Part shown: piece by piece, positions 8,093 to 13,810 of the stretch
Layout of the letters: each line of letters begins with the position of its first letter
Position numbering within the stretch: the first letter of the stretch is position 1
Assembly (NCBI GenBank): GCA_033720735.1
Contig: JAWWBX010000078.1
Location: forward strand, 1 to 15,880
Reading direction: 5' to 3'
DNA from: B8-G4 sp033720735
GTDB taxonomy: Bacteria; Bacteroidota; Bacteroidia; Chitinophagales; Saprospiraceae
DNA: 15,880 nucleotides
Notes under the pieces: model-generated
Seen by the model: the letters and a program-made list of their open reading frames with translations, nothing else
The model's database searches: none
Told to the model about the DNA's origin: nothing
Position numbers and translations under genes: made by a program

Positions 8093-8818
8093 CTATCCTC
8101 TGTTGCCCGTCAAAGCGGACAGCACGTTGCCGTATACGCTATTGAGTGATGACAGGTTGTTGTTGAGGTTTGAGATCTGCGACTTGTAGGCCACAGCATC
8201 ATCCACCGTATCACCCAGTGTGCGCATCGACTCGTTGAGACGTTCGATGTGCTCGCGTGATTCCGCAACGCTCTGGTACACCATGTTGACGTTGTTGATG
8301 TTTTCATTGAGCGCGGCGAGCTGGGCACGGTATTCTTTGGTATCGTCTACCGTCGCGCTCAGTTCCTGCATGGCCTGGTTCATGCGCTCGTAGAAATTGC
8401 CCATGGACTTGATCTGGTCGGAGGTCTGGCTGAAGTCCACCTCCTGCAGCGCCTTGAGCGAGCTGAGACTTTTGGACATGGTTTGCAGTTCAGACAACAT
8501 TCCACCGAGTTGACCTTCCACGATCTCTCCGTTCAAGGGGCGCATTTCACCCAGATCGCCTTCTGTCAGCGGAGCGAGGTTTGCGTTGTACTTGTCGAGT
8601 CCGGGGTACAGTTTCTCCCAGTAGTAGTCCTTCTCGGGGGGGAGGATACCCAAAATGGTGAAGATGAAGGCTTCCGTGAGCAATCCGATGGTGATGGCCA
8701 GGCCACCCCATGGCTCACTGTTAATCTTACCAAGCGCTCCCAACATAACAAGCGCCGCACCGATTCCGATGATGAGGTTTTTCAGGTATTTAAACCACCC
8801 TGATTTAATGAATTTCAT
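8093..8818 (-). CDS. GldL/PorL, proton channel of the type IX secretion motor
   Basis: GldL forms the inner-membrane ring around GldM and carries protons. In 241 residues it has two helices (about 13-31 and 37-58) and a long cytoplasmic tail. The essential acidic residue is present as E49 in GLLTEAFIF, and K31 (GALGKI) matches the conserved lysine of the first helix. The segment after K31 reads INSEPWGG instead of the common pattern with His three residues after the Lys, and the usual Tyr before GxGAA is Ile17, so two channel residues look replaced. The C-terminal tail contains two imperfect copies of a coiled-coil unit (144-184 and 192-232, offset 48, about 18 of 41 identical), each running ER(M/L)N...TVDD...VY. 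The gene follows gldK after a 135-bp gap. Confidence 0.93.
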   Translation of the reverse strand: MKFIKSGWFKYLKNLIIGIGAALVMLGALGKINSEPWGGLAITIGLLTEAFIFTILGILPPEKDYYWEKLYPGLDKYNANLAPLTEGDLGEMRPLNGEIVEGQLGGMLSELQTMSKSLSSLKALQEVDFSQTSDQIKSMGNFYERMNQAMQELSATVDDTKEYRAQLAALNENINNVNMVYQSVAESREHIERLNESMRTLGDTVDDAVAYKSQISNLNNNLSSLNSVYGNVLSALTGNRG

Positions 8819-8892
8819 GCCGTTCGATTATTTATTAAAAGAGTGATGAATACTTCTTATTGTCCGGAGGGTAATGAACAACGCGAGTTTTG

Positions 8893-8920
8893 CGCCTTCC
8901 TTTGTCGCGTGTGAAGGGCG
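8893..8920 (-). other. Weak stem-loop in the gldK-gldL gap
   Basis: CGCCTTC (8893-8899) pairs with GAAGGGCG (8913-8920) with one bulged G around a 13-base loop. It is the only structure I see in the 135-bp gap (8819-8953), which otherwise has AT-rich sequence before gldL and no TAnnTTTG promoter. No T-run follows on the - strand, so it is not a standard terminator. It could tune or process the transcript. Confidence 0.3.
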
Positions 8921-8953
8921 ATTCATATCCAGTCGCACAAATTCTGAATGTGA

Positions 8954-10201
8954 TTACTGAAAATCGCCAAGCGAACGTCCCAGGAATGTCAGGGCACAGC
9001 GGAAACCGATATACGATTTGGTCGTATCCTGATACTCCCAATGCCTTGTACCTGTCTGGAGGTAGTACAGGACATCCTTCCAGGAACCTCCGCGAATGAC
9101 CTTCCGCTTGTATGCTTCGGGATCATCCTCCTGCGCATCGTACTTGATATCCGGATTCAGGTCGTGGATGAACGATTGTGCATTCTCAAAGTATGCTGTC
9201 TCCGTCCACTCGGCGACGTTGCCGGACATACAGTACAAACCATAGTCGTTGGGGAAATATGCGTCAGCTTTCACCGTAAACAATCCTCCGTCTTCCGGAT
9301 AGTTGCCACGCCCGGGCTTGAAATTGGCGAGCAGGCAGCCTTTTGCGTTACGGGTGTAGTAAGCCCCCCAGGGGAACGGAGCCAGGTCATGACCACCGCG
9401 GGCGGCATATTCCCATTCGTATTCTGTCGGTAAACGGAACTCTTCCGTATTGGGCTCGTCATAGCGGTAGGTGTTCCACAAGTTGGTACGCCAGTGGCAG
9501 AATGCCTTGGCCATTTTCCAGTCTACACCAACCACCGGATAGTCGTCAAATGCGGGATGCCAGAAATAATTCCGGGTATAGGGCTCATTGTAGGAATAGG
9601 CAAAATCACGGATCCAGCACAGCGTGTCCGGATAGATCGGCACTTCGACTTCCGTGATGATGTCCTGGCGGTTGCCCTGAAAGGCACGGCTTGCCGCTTT
9701 CTTCCAGTCTTTTTGATCATACTGGTAGATCAGCAGGCGTGTGTCCAGTTCGCGGGTCTTGCCGTTGAAAATGTCATCTCCCTGGAAATACAGATCATCG
9801 AGGGTTTCGTCGGTCCAGTCGATCTCGTACTCCCAGTCGATACTCTCATTGCCGTAGTCATCCTCCTTGAAATGATCCAGGTAGGTATGGGCGATCGAAT
9901 CACGCACCCAATTGACAAACTGGCGATACTCGTTGTTGGTAATTTCGGTCTCGTCCATGAAAAACCCCTGAATCGAGATCGACCGGGGTCTTTGAACGTA
10001 GGATGAGAAGATATCCTGGTCGGACTGACCAACGTGCAGCACTCCTGACGGCACGTAAACCATGCCGTACGGATTCACCGAATTCCAGTCAGGGCGATCC
10101 AGCACTCCTACCAGTTGTCCTGTCTCTCCGGATGAGCCACAAGCTGTGAACAGCAGCACGAAAGACAGGCCGCCAAACAGCGCAAAAGCAACTTTTTTCA
10201 T
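8954..10201 (-). CDS. GldK/PorK, outer-membrane lipoprotein of the type IX secretion ring
   Basis: GldK is the lipoprotein that builds, with GldN, the large ring on the inner face of the outer membrane. In 415 residues it shows a signal peptide with lipobox LLFTAC (Cys21), then GELVGV-like GQLVGVLDRPDW, then an FGE/sulfatase-modifying-factor fold from about 45 to the end. Motifs of that fold are MVYVPSGVLHVG (47-58), MDETEITNNEYRQFV (82-96), RLPTEYEWEYAARGG, CMSGNVAEWTE, VIRGGSWKD and GFRC (399-402). In the GldJ/GldK branch the fold is structural; no formylglycine-generating activity is implied. It is the first gene after its own promoter (10256-10284) and leads gldL, gldM and gldN. The order porP-gldK-L-M-N matches porPKLMN of Porphyromonas. 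Confidence 0.94.
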   Translation of the reverse strand: MKKVAFALFGGLSFVLLFTACGSSGETGQLVGVLDRPDWNSVNPYGMVYVPSGVLHVGQSDQDIFSSYVQRPRSISIQGFFMDETEITNNEYRQFVNWVRDSIAHTYLDHFKEDDYGNESIDWEYEIDWTDETLDDLYFQGDDIFNGKTRELDTRLLIYQYDQKDWKKAASRAFQGNRQDIITEVEVPIYPDTLCWIRDFAYSYNEPYTRNYFWHPAFDDYPVVGVDWKMAKAFCHWRTNLWNTYRYDEPNTEEFRLPTEYEWEYAARGGHDLAPFPWGAYYTRNAKGCLLANFKPGRGNYPEDGGLFTVKADAYFPNDYGLYCMSGNVAEWTETAYFENAQSFIHDLNPDIKYDAQEDDPEAYKRKVIRGGSWKDVLYYLQTGTRHWEYQDTTKSYIGFRCALTFLGRSLGDFQ

Positions 10202-10228
10202 CTTACAATGCCCAATTTTCTAGCGATG

Positions 10229-10249
10229 GTTGAACCCCTGTTTTTCAAC
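10229..10249 (-). other. Hairpin at the 5' end of the gldK leader
   Basis: GTTGAA (10229-10234 on +) is repeated inverted as TTCAAC (10244-10249) around a 9-base loop. If transcription starts near 10250, as the promoter predicts, the mRNA would begin with this hairpin. Short 5'-terminal stems can protect an mRNA or affect initiation. The stem is only six pairs, so the call is tentative. Confidence 0.4.
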
Positions 10250-10254
10250 AGACG

Positions 10255-10279
10255 TCAAAGATAGTTCTTTGATAAAGAA
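10255..10279. promoter_or_regulatory. Nested inverted repeats over the gldK promoter
   Basis: TCAAAGA (10255-10261) and TCTTTGA (10266-10272) form a perfect 7-bp inverted repeat with a 4-bp spacer that covers the -7 box. TTCTTT (10265-10270) and AAAGAA (10274-10279) form a second one, spaced by 3 bp, inside the promoter spacer. Such symmetric sites in this position are where a dimeric regulator would compete with RNA polymerase. AT-rich sequence makes chance matches easier, so this is a candidate operator only. Confidence 0.4.
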
Positions 10280-10284
10280 TACAA
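10256..10284 (-). promoter_or_regulatory. Promoter of gldKLMN
   Basis: On the - strand TTG (10284-10282), an 18-bp spacer and TATCTTTG (10263-10256) give a near-ideal Bacteroidota housekeeping promoter (TTG, 19±2, TAnnTTTG). The expected start of transcription is near 10250, leaving a leader of about 48 bases before gldK. Two inverted repeats lie on top of it (see 10255-10279). It suggests that the motor genes can be expressed separately from porP. Confidence 0.75.
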
Positions 10285-10367
10285 AAAATAATTTCAAACG
10301 GTGCTGGGAGGCAGCGAAAACACCAGCCAATCGGGTCTCTAACGAGATGCCCAAATGACTTATTATC

Positions 10368-10391
10368 GGAATGTTAAAATTTTAACATTCC
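10368..10391. repeat. Perfect 24-bp palindrome between porP and gldK
   Basis: The half-site GGAATGTTAAAA (10368-10379) is followed with no spacer by its exact inverse complement (10380-10391). It lies seven bases beyond the porP stop codon and about 84 bp upstream of the gldK -33 element. As RNA it could fold into a 10-bp stem with a 4-base loop, but no U-run follows on the - strand, so a standard terminator is doubtful. As DNA it has the symmetry of a binding site for a dimeric regulator. Confidence 0.7.
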
Positions 10392-10398
10392 TCCACTT

Positions 10399-11370
10399 TT
10401 AACGAAATCTCGGACTATATATTACAGGCGGGGGGAGGCCTGCGCCGATGATTTTATTCAAGTTGTATTTGAGGACCACTTCATGTGTCCCGCGGGTCGC
10501 CTGGCTGAGGGGTGAGATCGTCAGATCAAACCCGTAGGCCATACTCACATGCTCCGACAGCTTCAGGCCCGCGAAAAGCACCACGGCATCCAGGGTGTGC
10601 GTGCTGTATCCACGGAGACCCACGCCGGCTGACAGGAAGTCGTCATACACCCCGCGCACCGCCACTTCCACCTGGGTCTGACTCAGATCCGACCGCAACA
10701 AAAAGGTCGGATAGATATCGAACCCCTCCAGGCCCTCCAGATAGTACTCTCCAAAGGCCACCAGGGCCGGTCGGCCGCTAAAGCGGATCCCGTCAAACTC
10801 GAGGGCGCCAAATGACACGTCAGTCACCGAAATCCCTGCCTCAAATTGATCACCGATGTAGTACGCGCCGGCCGCGACCAGCGGCTTGATCCCCCGTACC
10901 AACCCGATGGGCAGGTTGGGATCGTTGTGGATGATCGTCGGCCCTTCGTACTCGCCATCCGGGGCACGCAAAAGTGCTCCGTCGAGCGACTTCTGGATGA
11001 TGCCCGCCGAAACCCCTGCAGAGATCAGGCCAAAATTTCCTTCCAGCACATAATTGTACGAAACACTGGCCCGCACGGTGTTCTCCGCACCGATCGTTTC
11101 GTGCATCAGCTTGACGCCCACGGCCCCGTTGAGCAGGTAAAGCGGCATGTGCGCGTTGATGTGTTCCTGTACCGGGTTGCCGGGAAGATCGACCCATTGC
11201 GTCCGGTAGGCCGCGTTGATGCTGAGGCTGGCGTCCATCCCGGCATACGCTGGATTGAACTGGTAACGGTCGAGCATGTACAGGCTGTACTGCGGGGTAT
11301 GCTGAGCCGCCAGATCGCCACTGCAACAAAGTGTCAGGATGAAAAAGCCAACCGCGTAGATGTGCCGCAT
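10399..11370 (-). CDS. PorP/SprF family outer-membrane protein of the type IX secretion system
   Basis: PorP/SprF proteins are outer-membrane beta-barrels that work with the T9SS core or with particular secreted adhesins. In 323 residues this one has a signal peptide (MRHIYAVGFFILTLCCSGDL, cut near AAQ at 21-23), the signature QFNPAYAG (37-44), and alternating strands such as YRTQWVDLPGNPVQEHINAHMPLY and GIRFSGRPALVAFGEYYLEG. It ends in an aromatic/charged strand, SPRFR. Its place directly before gldK mirrors porP in porPKLMN and argues for a core role rather than an adhesin-specific SprF paralogue. It has a separate candidate promoter and a structured leader of about 70 bases. Symbol choice rests on gene order. 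Confidence 0.9.
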   Translation of the reverse strand: MRHIYAVGFFILTLCCSGDLAAQHTPQYSLYMLDRYQFNPAYAGMDASLSINAAYRTQWVDLPGNPVQEHINAHMPLYLLNGAVGVKLMHETIGAENTVRASVSYNYVLEGNFGLISAGVSAGIIQKSLDGALLRAPDGEYEGPTIIHNDPNLPIGLVRGIKPLVAAGAYYIGDQFEAGISVTDVSFGALEFDGIRFSGRPALVAFGEYYLEGLEGFDIYPTFLLRSDLSQTQVEVAVRGVYDDFLSAGVGLRGYSTHTLDAVVLFAGLKLSEHVSMAYGFDLTISPLSQATRGTHEVVLKYNLNKIIGAGLPPPVIYSPRFR

Positions 11371-11402
11371 GCTCAGGCCGATTGCTGTGAATGGAACGCC
11401 GG

Positions 11403-11433
11403 ATCAGGCCATTTCGTATCGTGAGGGCCTGAT
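11403..11433 (-). other. Stem-loop in the porP leader
   Basis: ATCAGGCC (11403-11410) and GGCCTGAT (11426-11433) are perfect inverse complements around a 15-base loop. The stem lies between the predicted promoter (11448-11478) and the porP ATG at 11370. No T-run follows it on the - strand, so it is more likely a leader structure or a protein-binding site than a terminator of the gene upstream. Confidence 0.5.
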
Positions 11434-11447
11434 TGCCACGTCCTGAT

Positions 11448-11478
11448 CGAAAGTAGTTGAAATACCGCCAATAAACAA
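11448..11478 (-). promoter_or_regulatory. Candidate promoter of porP
   Basis: On the - strand TTG (11478-11476), 20 bp and TACTTTCG (11455-11448) resemble the Bacteroidota promoter, with one mismatch in the -7 box (C for T at the seventh position). Initiation near 11441 would give a leader of about 70 bases holding the stem-loop at 11403-11433. Confidence 0.5.
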
Positions 11479-11501
11479 GACGCGTCGGGGTGCCTTGTCG
11501 T

Positions 11502-12296
11502 CTATTCGTCGAAAGGGCTCATCTGCAACACCTGGCCATCGTATGCCAACCTGATCGCGGCCGGCAGCTCGCTCTCCACCGCGGCATGCCGACCCATGTC
11601 GTGGCTGAGGTGGGTGAGGTACGCCTGACGCGGACCAATGTGTGCAATCAGGTCGGTCGCTTCCTTCAGATTGAGATGGGAAAAATGGGGGCGCCGGTGC
11701 AGGGCATTGATGATCAGCGTGTCCAGCCCCCGGAGCTTGTCCAGTTCTTCCGGGGCGATGGTCTTGGCATCTGTGATATAACAAAAGTCACCTACACGAT
11801 AGCCGAGGATCGGAAGCGGTCCGTGCATGATGCGGATCGGACGGACCTCGATATCCCCGACAGTAAACACTTCGGTGTTGATCTCCACCAGGTTGACCTT
11901 CGGACGGCCGGGGTACTCTGAATTGACATCAAACACATACGGGAAGCGCAAGGTCAGTTCTTTCAGGACCCGGCGTTGCCCAAATACCGGGATGTCCTTT
12001 TTCCGGATAAAATTGATCGGCCGGATCTCGTCGAGCCCGCTTACATGGTCATTGTGCTCGTGGGTGAGCAGGATGGCATCCACGTCGTCGACCCCGGCTG
12101 TGAGCAACTGCTGCCGGAAATCGGGACCGATATCGATGACAATGCGCGTAGACCCGCTGCTCAGCATCACGGAGGTGCGCAGCCGGCGATCACGCGGATC
12201 ATCGGAACTGCAAACCGGACAGCGACAGCCGATCACCGGGATCCCCTGGGAAGTTCCCGTACCGAGTACTGTTACCGTGAGTGCGGACGCAGCCAC
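11502..12296 (-). CDS. PhnP-like metallo-beta-lactamase-fold hydrolase
   Basis: This 264-residue protein is a cytoplasmic metal-dependent hydrolase. It opens with the PhnP-type signature LGTGTSQGIP and a structural zinc motif GCRCPVC (C24, C26, C29). The MBL metal site follows: THEHNDH (78-84), H158 and D176. Near the end, THLSHDMGRH (228-237) supplies the last ligands. PhnP itself is a phosphoribosyl cyclic phosphodiesterase of phosphonate use, but no other phn gene is near, so only the hydrolase class and a probable cyclic phosphodiester substrate are suggested. It starts at GTG (12296), whose G is also the last base of the upstream gene's TAG stop, a one-base overlap that implies translational coupling. 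It precedes porP by 131 bp. Confidence 0.82.
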   Translation of the reverse strand: MAASALTVTVLGTGTSQGIPVIGCRCPVCSSDDPRDRRLRTSVMLSSGSTRIVIDIGPDFRQQLLTAGVDDVDAILLTHEHNDHVSGLDEIRPINFIRKKDIPVFGQRRVLKELTLRFPYVFDVNSEYPGRPKVNLVEINTEVFTVGDIEVRPIRIMHGPLPILGYRVGDFCYITDAKTIAPEELDKLRGLDTLIINALHRRPHFSHLNLKEATDLIAHIGPRQAYLTHLSHDMGRHAAVESELPAAIRLAYDGQVLQMSPFDE

Positions 12297-12580
12297 TATG
12301 CCGGGCTGCCTGGGGCGATGAGCACCGGCTTGACTTTCCTGAGTGTCTTGCGGGCCGTTTCGGAAAGCTGCTCCTCTTCGTACTCCAACGTTTCGAGGAT
12401 CTCAAGCAAGCAATTGATCCGGGCTTCGGTGTCGTAAAACTTGTTGATCACGATCATCCTTTGCTGGTCTACCTTGCAGTAGCCGGACTGAAAGGTCCCG
12501 CGCTCATACCTGATGGTATAATCGAGCTCTGCGAAGAGCTCCTGCAATTTTTCCAGGAGGTATTTCGTGTATTTGAACAT
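12296..12580 (-). CDS. Small conserved protein of unknown function
   Basis: This 94-residue protein has no signal peptide or membrane segment. It reads as a mixed alpha/beta cytoplasmic protein: a charged helix (YTKYLLEKLQELFAELDY), a beta segment with RYERGTFQSGYC, a strand of hydrophobic residues (QQRMIVINKF), and a helix (ARINCLLEILETLEYEEEQL) ahead of a basic tail. Comparable short proteins accompany MBL hydrolases in other Bacteroidota as far as I recall, but I cannot name a family. Its stop overlaps the start of the hydrolase by one base, so the two proteins are likely made together and may act together. It diverges from the barrel-protein gene across a 49-bp gap. Confidence 0.7.
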   Translation of the reverse strand: MFKYTKYLLEKLQELFAELDYTIRYERGTFQSGYCKVDQQRMIVINKFYDTEARINCLLEILETLEYEEEQLSETARKTLRKVKPVLIAPGSPA

Positions 12581-12596
12581 GTGCGGCGGGGGTCGG

Positions 12597-12625
12597 TTTG
12601 TGTTTGTTGAATATAGATAAATTTA
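12597..12625 (+). promoter_or_regulatory. Candidate promoter of the barrel-lipoprotein-phosphatase cluster
   Basis: TTTG (12597-12600), 17 bp and TAAATTTA (12618-12625) resemble the Bacteroidota promoter, with the last base of the -7 box A instead of G. The predicted start is within a base or two of the ATG at 12630, so the message would be nearly leaderless. TAAATTTA is itself a palindrome and could also help start the divergent transcript, although no -33 TTG is seen on that strand. Confidence 0.4.
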
Positions 12626-12629
12626 CACT

Positions 12630-13256
12630 ATGCGATGCTGGCTGATAGAAGTGCTCCTCGTGTTCTTTGGGACGCAAATGTACGCACAGGGATTTGGTGC
12701 CCGGGTGATCCTGGGGCTCAACGCCTCACAGATCGCGGGCGACCAGCTGGCCGGGTTCGACAAGGTCGGCCTCTCGGGAGGATTGCAGGGCACGGTCTTT
12801 CTGACGGAGAAATTCGACCTCAACGTTGAGTTTCTGTACAACGAGAAAGGTAGCCGCCCGGATATCTTCAATGGCACGCTCGACCCCGATATCCATATCA
12901 CCCTGCGTTACATTGAACTACCCGTGTTTGTCACGGTCCAGGACTGGCTCGACGAAGAGGCGGGCTATTACAAGGCCTTCGGGCAGGCCGGGTTGTCGGT
13001 GGGCAGGCTGATGAGCGTTTCCACCGCTGACCGGCACAACCCGGATGACATGCGGCTTGACGACCTGGTGGATCATTTCAACAACACCGATGTTTCGTGG
13101 CTGGTCGGTTTTGGGTTCCGGCTGAGCCAGCGGTGGGCGATCAGCTTTCGCTACACGCGTTCGCTCAACCTGTTGCTCAATGCCAAAAAACAGGAATTGA
13201 ATACCTTTTCACTGCGGCCGTATTTCCTGAGCTTTCGCGGTGAGTATATCTTATAA
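12630..13256 (+). CDS. PorT-family outer-membrane beta-barrel protein
   Basis: This 208-residue protein is predicted to be exported by a signal peptide (MRCWLIEVLLVFFGTQMYAQ, cut after about residue 20) and to form an eight-stranded-type barrel in the outer membrane. Features of the PorT/OMP_b-brl_2 group are the first strand GARVILGLNASQIAGDQLAGFDKVGLSGG, then FDLNVEFLYNEKGSRPD, the LRYIELPVFVTVQ strand, GYYKAFGQAGLSVG, and a final strand of alternating residues (RPYFLSFRGEYIL) ending in a hydrophobic residue. These proteins are common in the phylum and mostly uncharacterised. PorT itself has a T9SS role, but this family-level match is not enough to claim that. It heads a probable three-gene operon with a 53-bp gap to the next gene. 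Confidence 0.8.
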   Translation: MRCWLIEVLLVFFGTQMYAQGFGARVILGLNASQIAGDQLAGFDKVGLSGGLQGTVFLTEKFDLNVEFLYNEKGSRPDIFNGTLDPDIHITLRYIELPVFVTVQDWLDEEAGYYKAFGQAGLSVGRLMSVSTADRHNPDDMRLDDLVDHFNNTDVSWLVGFGFRLSQRWAISFRYTRSLNLLLNAKKQELNTFSLRPYFLSFRGEYIL

Positions 13257-13309
13257 CGTATCACGGGTCATTGATCCACCGCGCCCCACTGCGCACCAGA
13301 CAGACAGAC

Positions 13310-13810
13310 ATGAAACACTTGTATCGCATCTTCACCCTGATCGTTGTCCTGGCAGCCATTGCTGCAGGCTGCGGCAACAAGACCGAAGCGTCTGAATCCC
13401 AGACCGGCGAGGCACCGGAAGCGCAGCAAGCACAACAAGCCAACTACCCTTACCCTGCCCTCCCGGAAACCATGCGGGCGGCCCTTTGGAATGAATGCGA
13501 CTACGTAGACATCATCTTTTATGAAAGCCCGGTTTCGATGAGCCAGACCGATGCGCCCGCCATCCGCGGAACACTGGGTTATCTGTCCGGCCGGCCGGCG
13601 ATCCCCGACTCCAATTGCAAGTCACTGGGCAGGATCAGCTTCATGCGGCAGGGCGAGATCATGATCGAAGCTGACATGTACAGCAGGAACAACTGTCACT
13701 ACTTCCTCTTCCTGCAGGACGGCCAGATCGTGTATGCCGAAGGCCTTTCCGATGCCGGTATGAACTTCTTCCGCCAGATCGAACGCCGCTTCCAAGAGGT
13801 CGTGCAATGA
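13310..13810 (+). CDS. Small lipoprotein of unknown function
   Basis: The ATG at 13310 gives 166 residues starting MKHLYRIFTLIVVLAAIAAGCGNK, a clear lipoprotein signal with Cys21 after AAG. An in-frame TTG at 13271 would add 13 charged residues and is rejected. After the Cys comes a short acidic, Gln/Ala-rich linker (about 22-44), then a compact domain with three cysteines (N-E-C-D, S-N-C-K, N-N-C-H), which could form disulphides in the periplasm. No domain is recognised. The stop TGA overlaps the ATG of the phosphatase by four bases (ATGA), so synthesis of the two proteins is probably coupled. Whether they share a function is not shown. Confidence 0.8.
   Translation: MKHLYRIFTLIVVLAAIAAGCGNKTEASESQTGEAPEAQQAQQANYPYPALPETMRAALWNECDYVDIIFYESPVSMSQTDAPAIRGTLGYLSGRPAIPDSNCKSLGRISFMRQGEIMIEADMYSRNNCHYFLFLQDGQIVYAEGLSDAGMNFFRQIERRFQEVVQ

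Noticed and set aside
8954..10201. GldK as an active sulfatase-modifying enzyme
   Set aside because: The FGE-like fold is typical of GldK/GldJ and is structural there; the locus contains no sulfatase.
11502..12296. Phosphonate (phn) degradation locus
   Set aside because: Only the PhnP-like hydrolase is present; no C-P lyase genes occur in the window.
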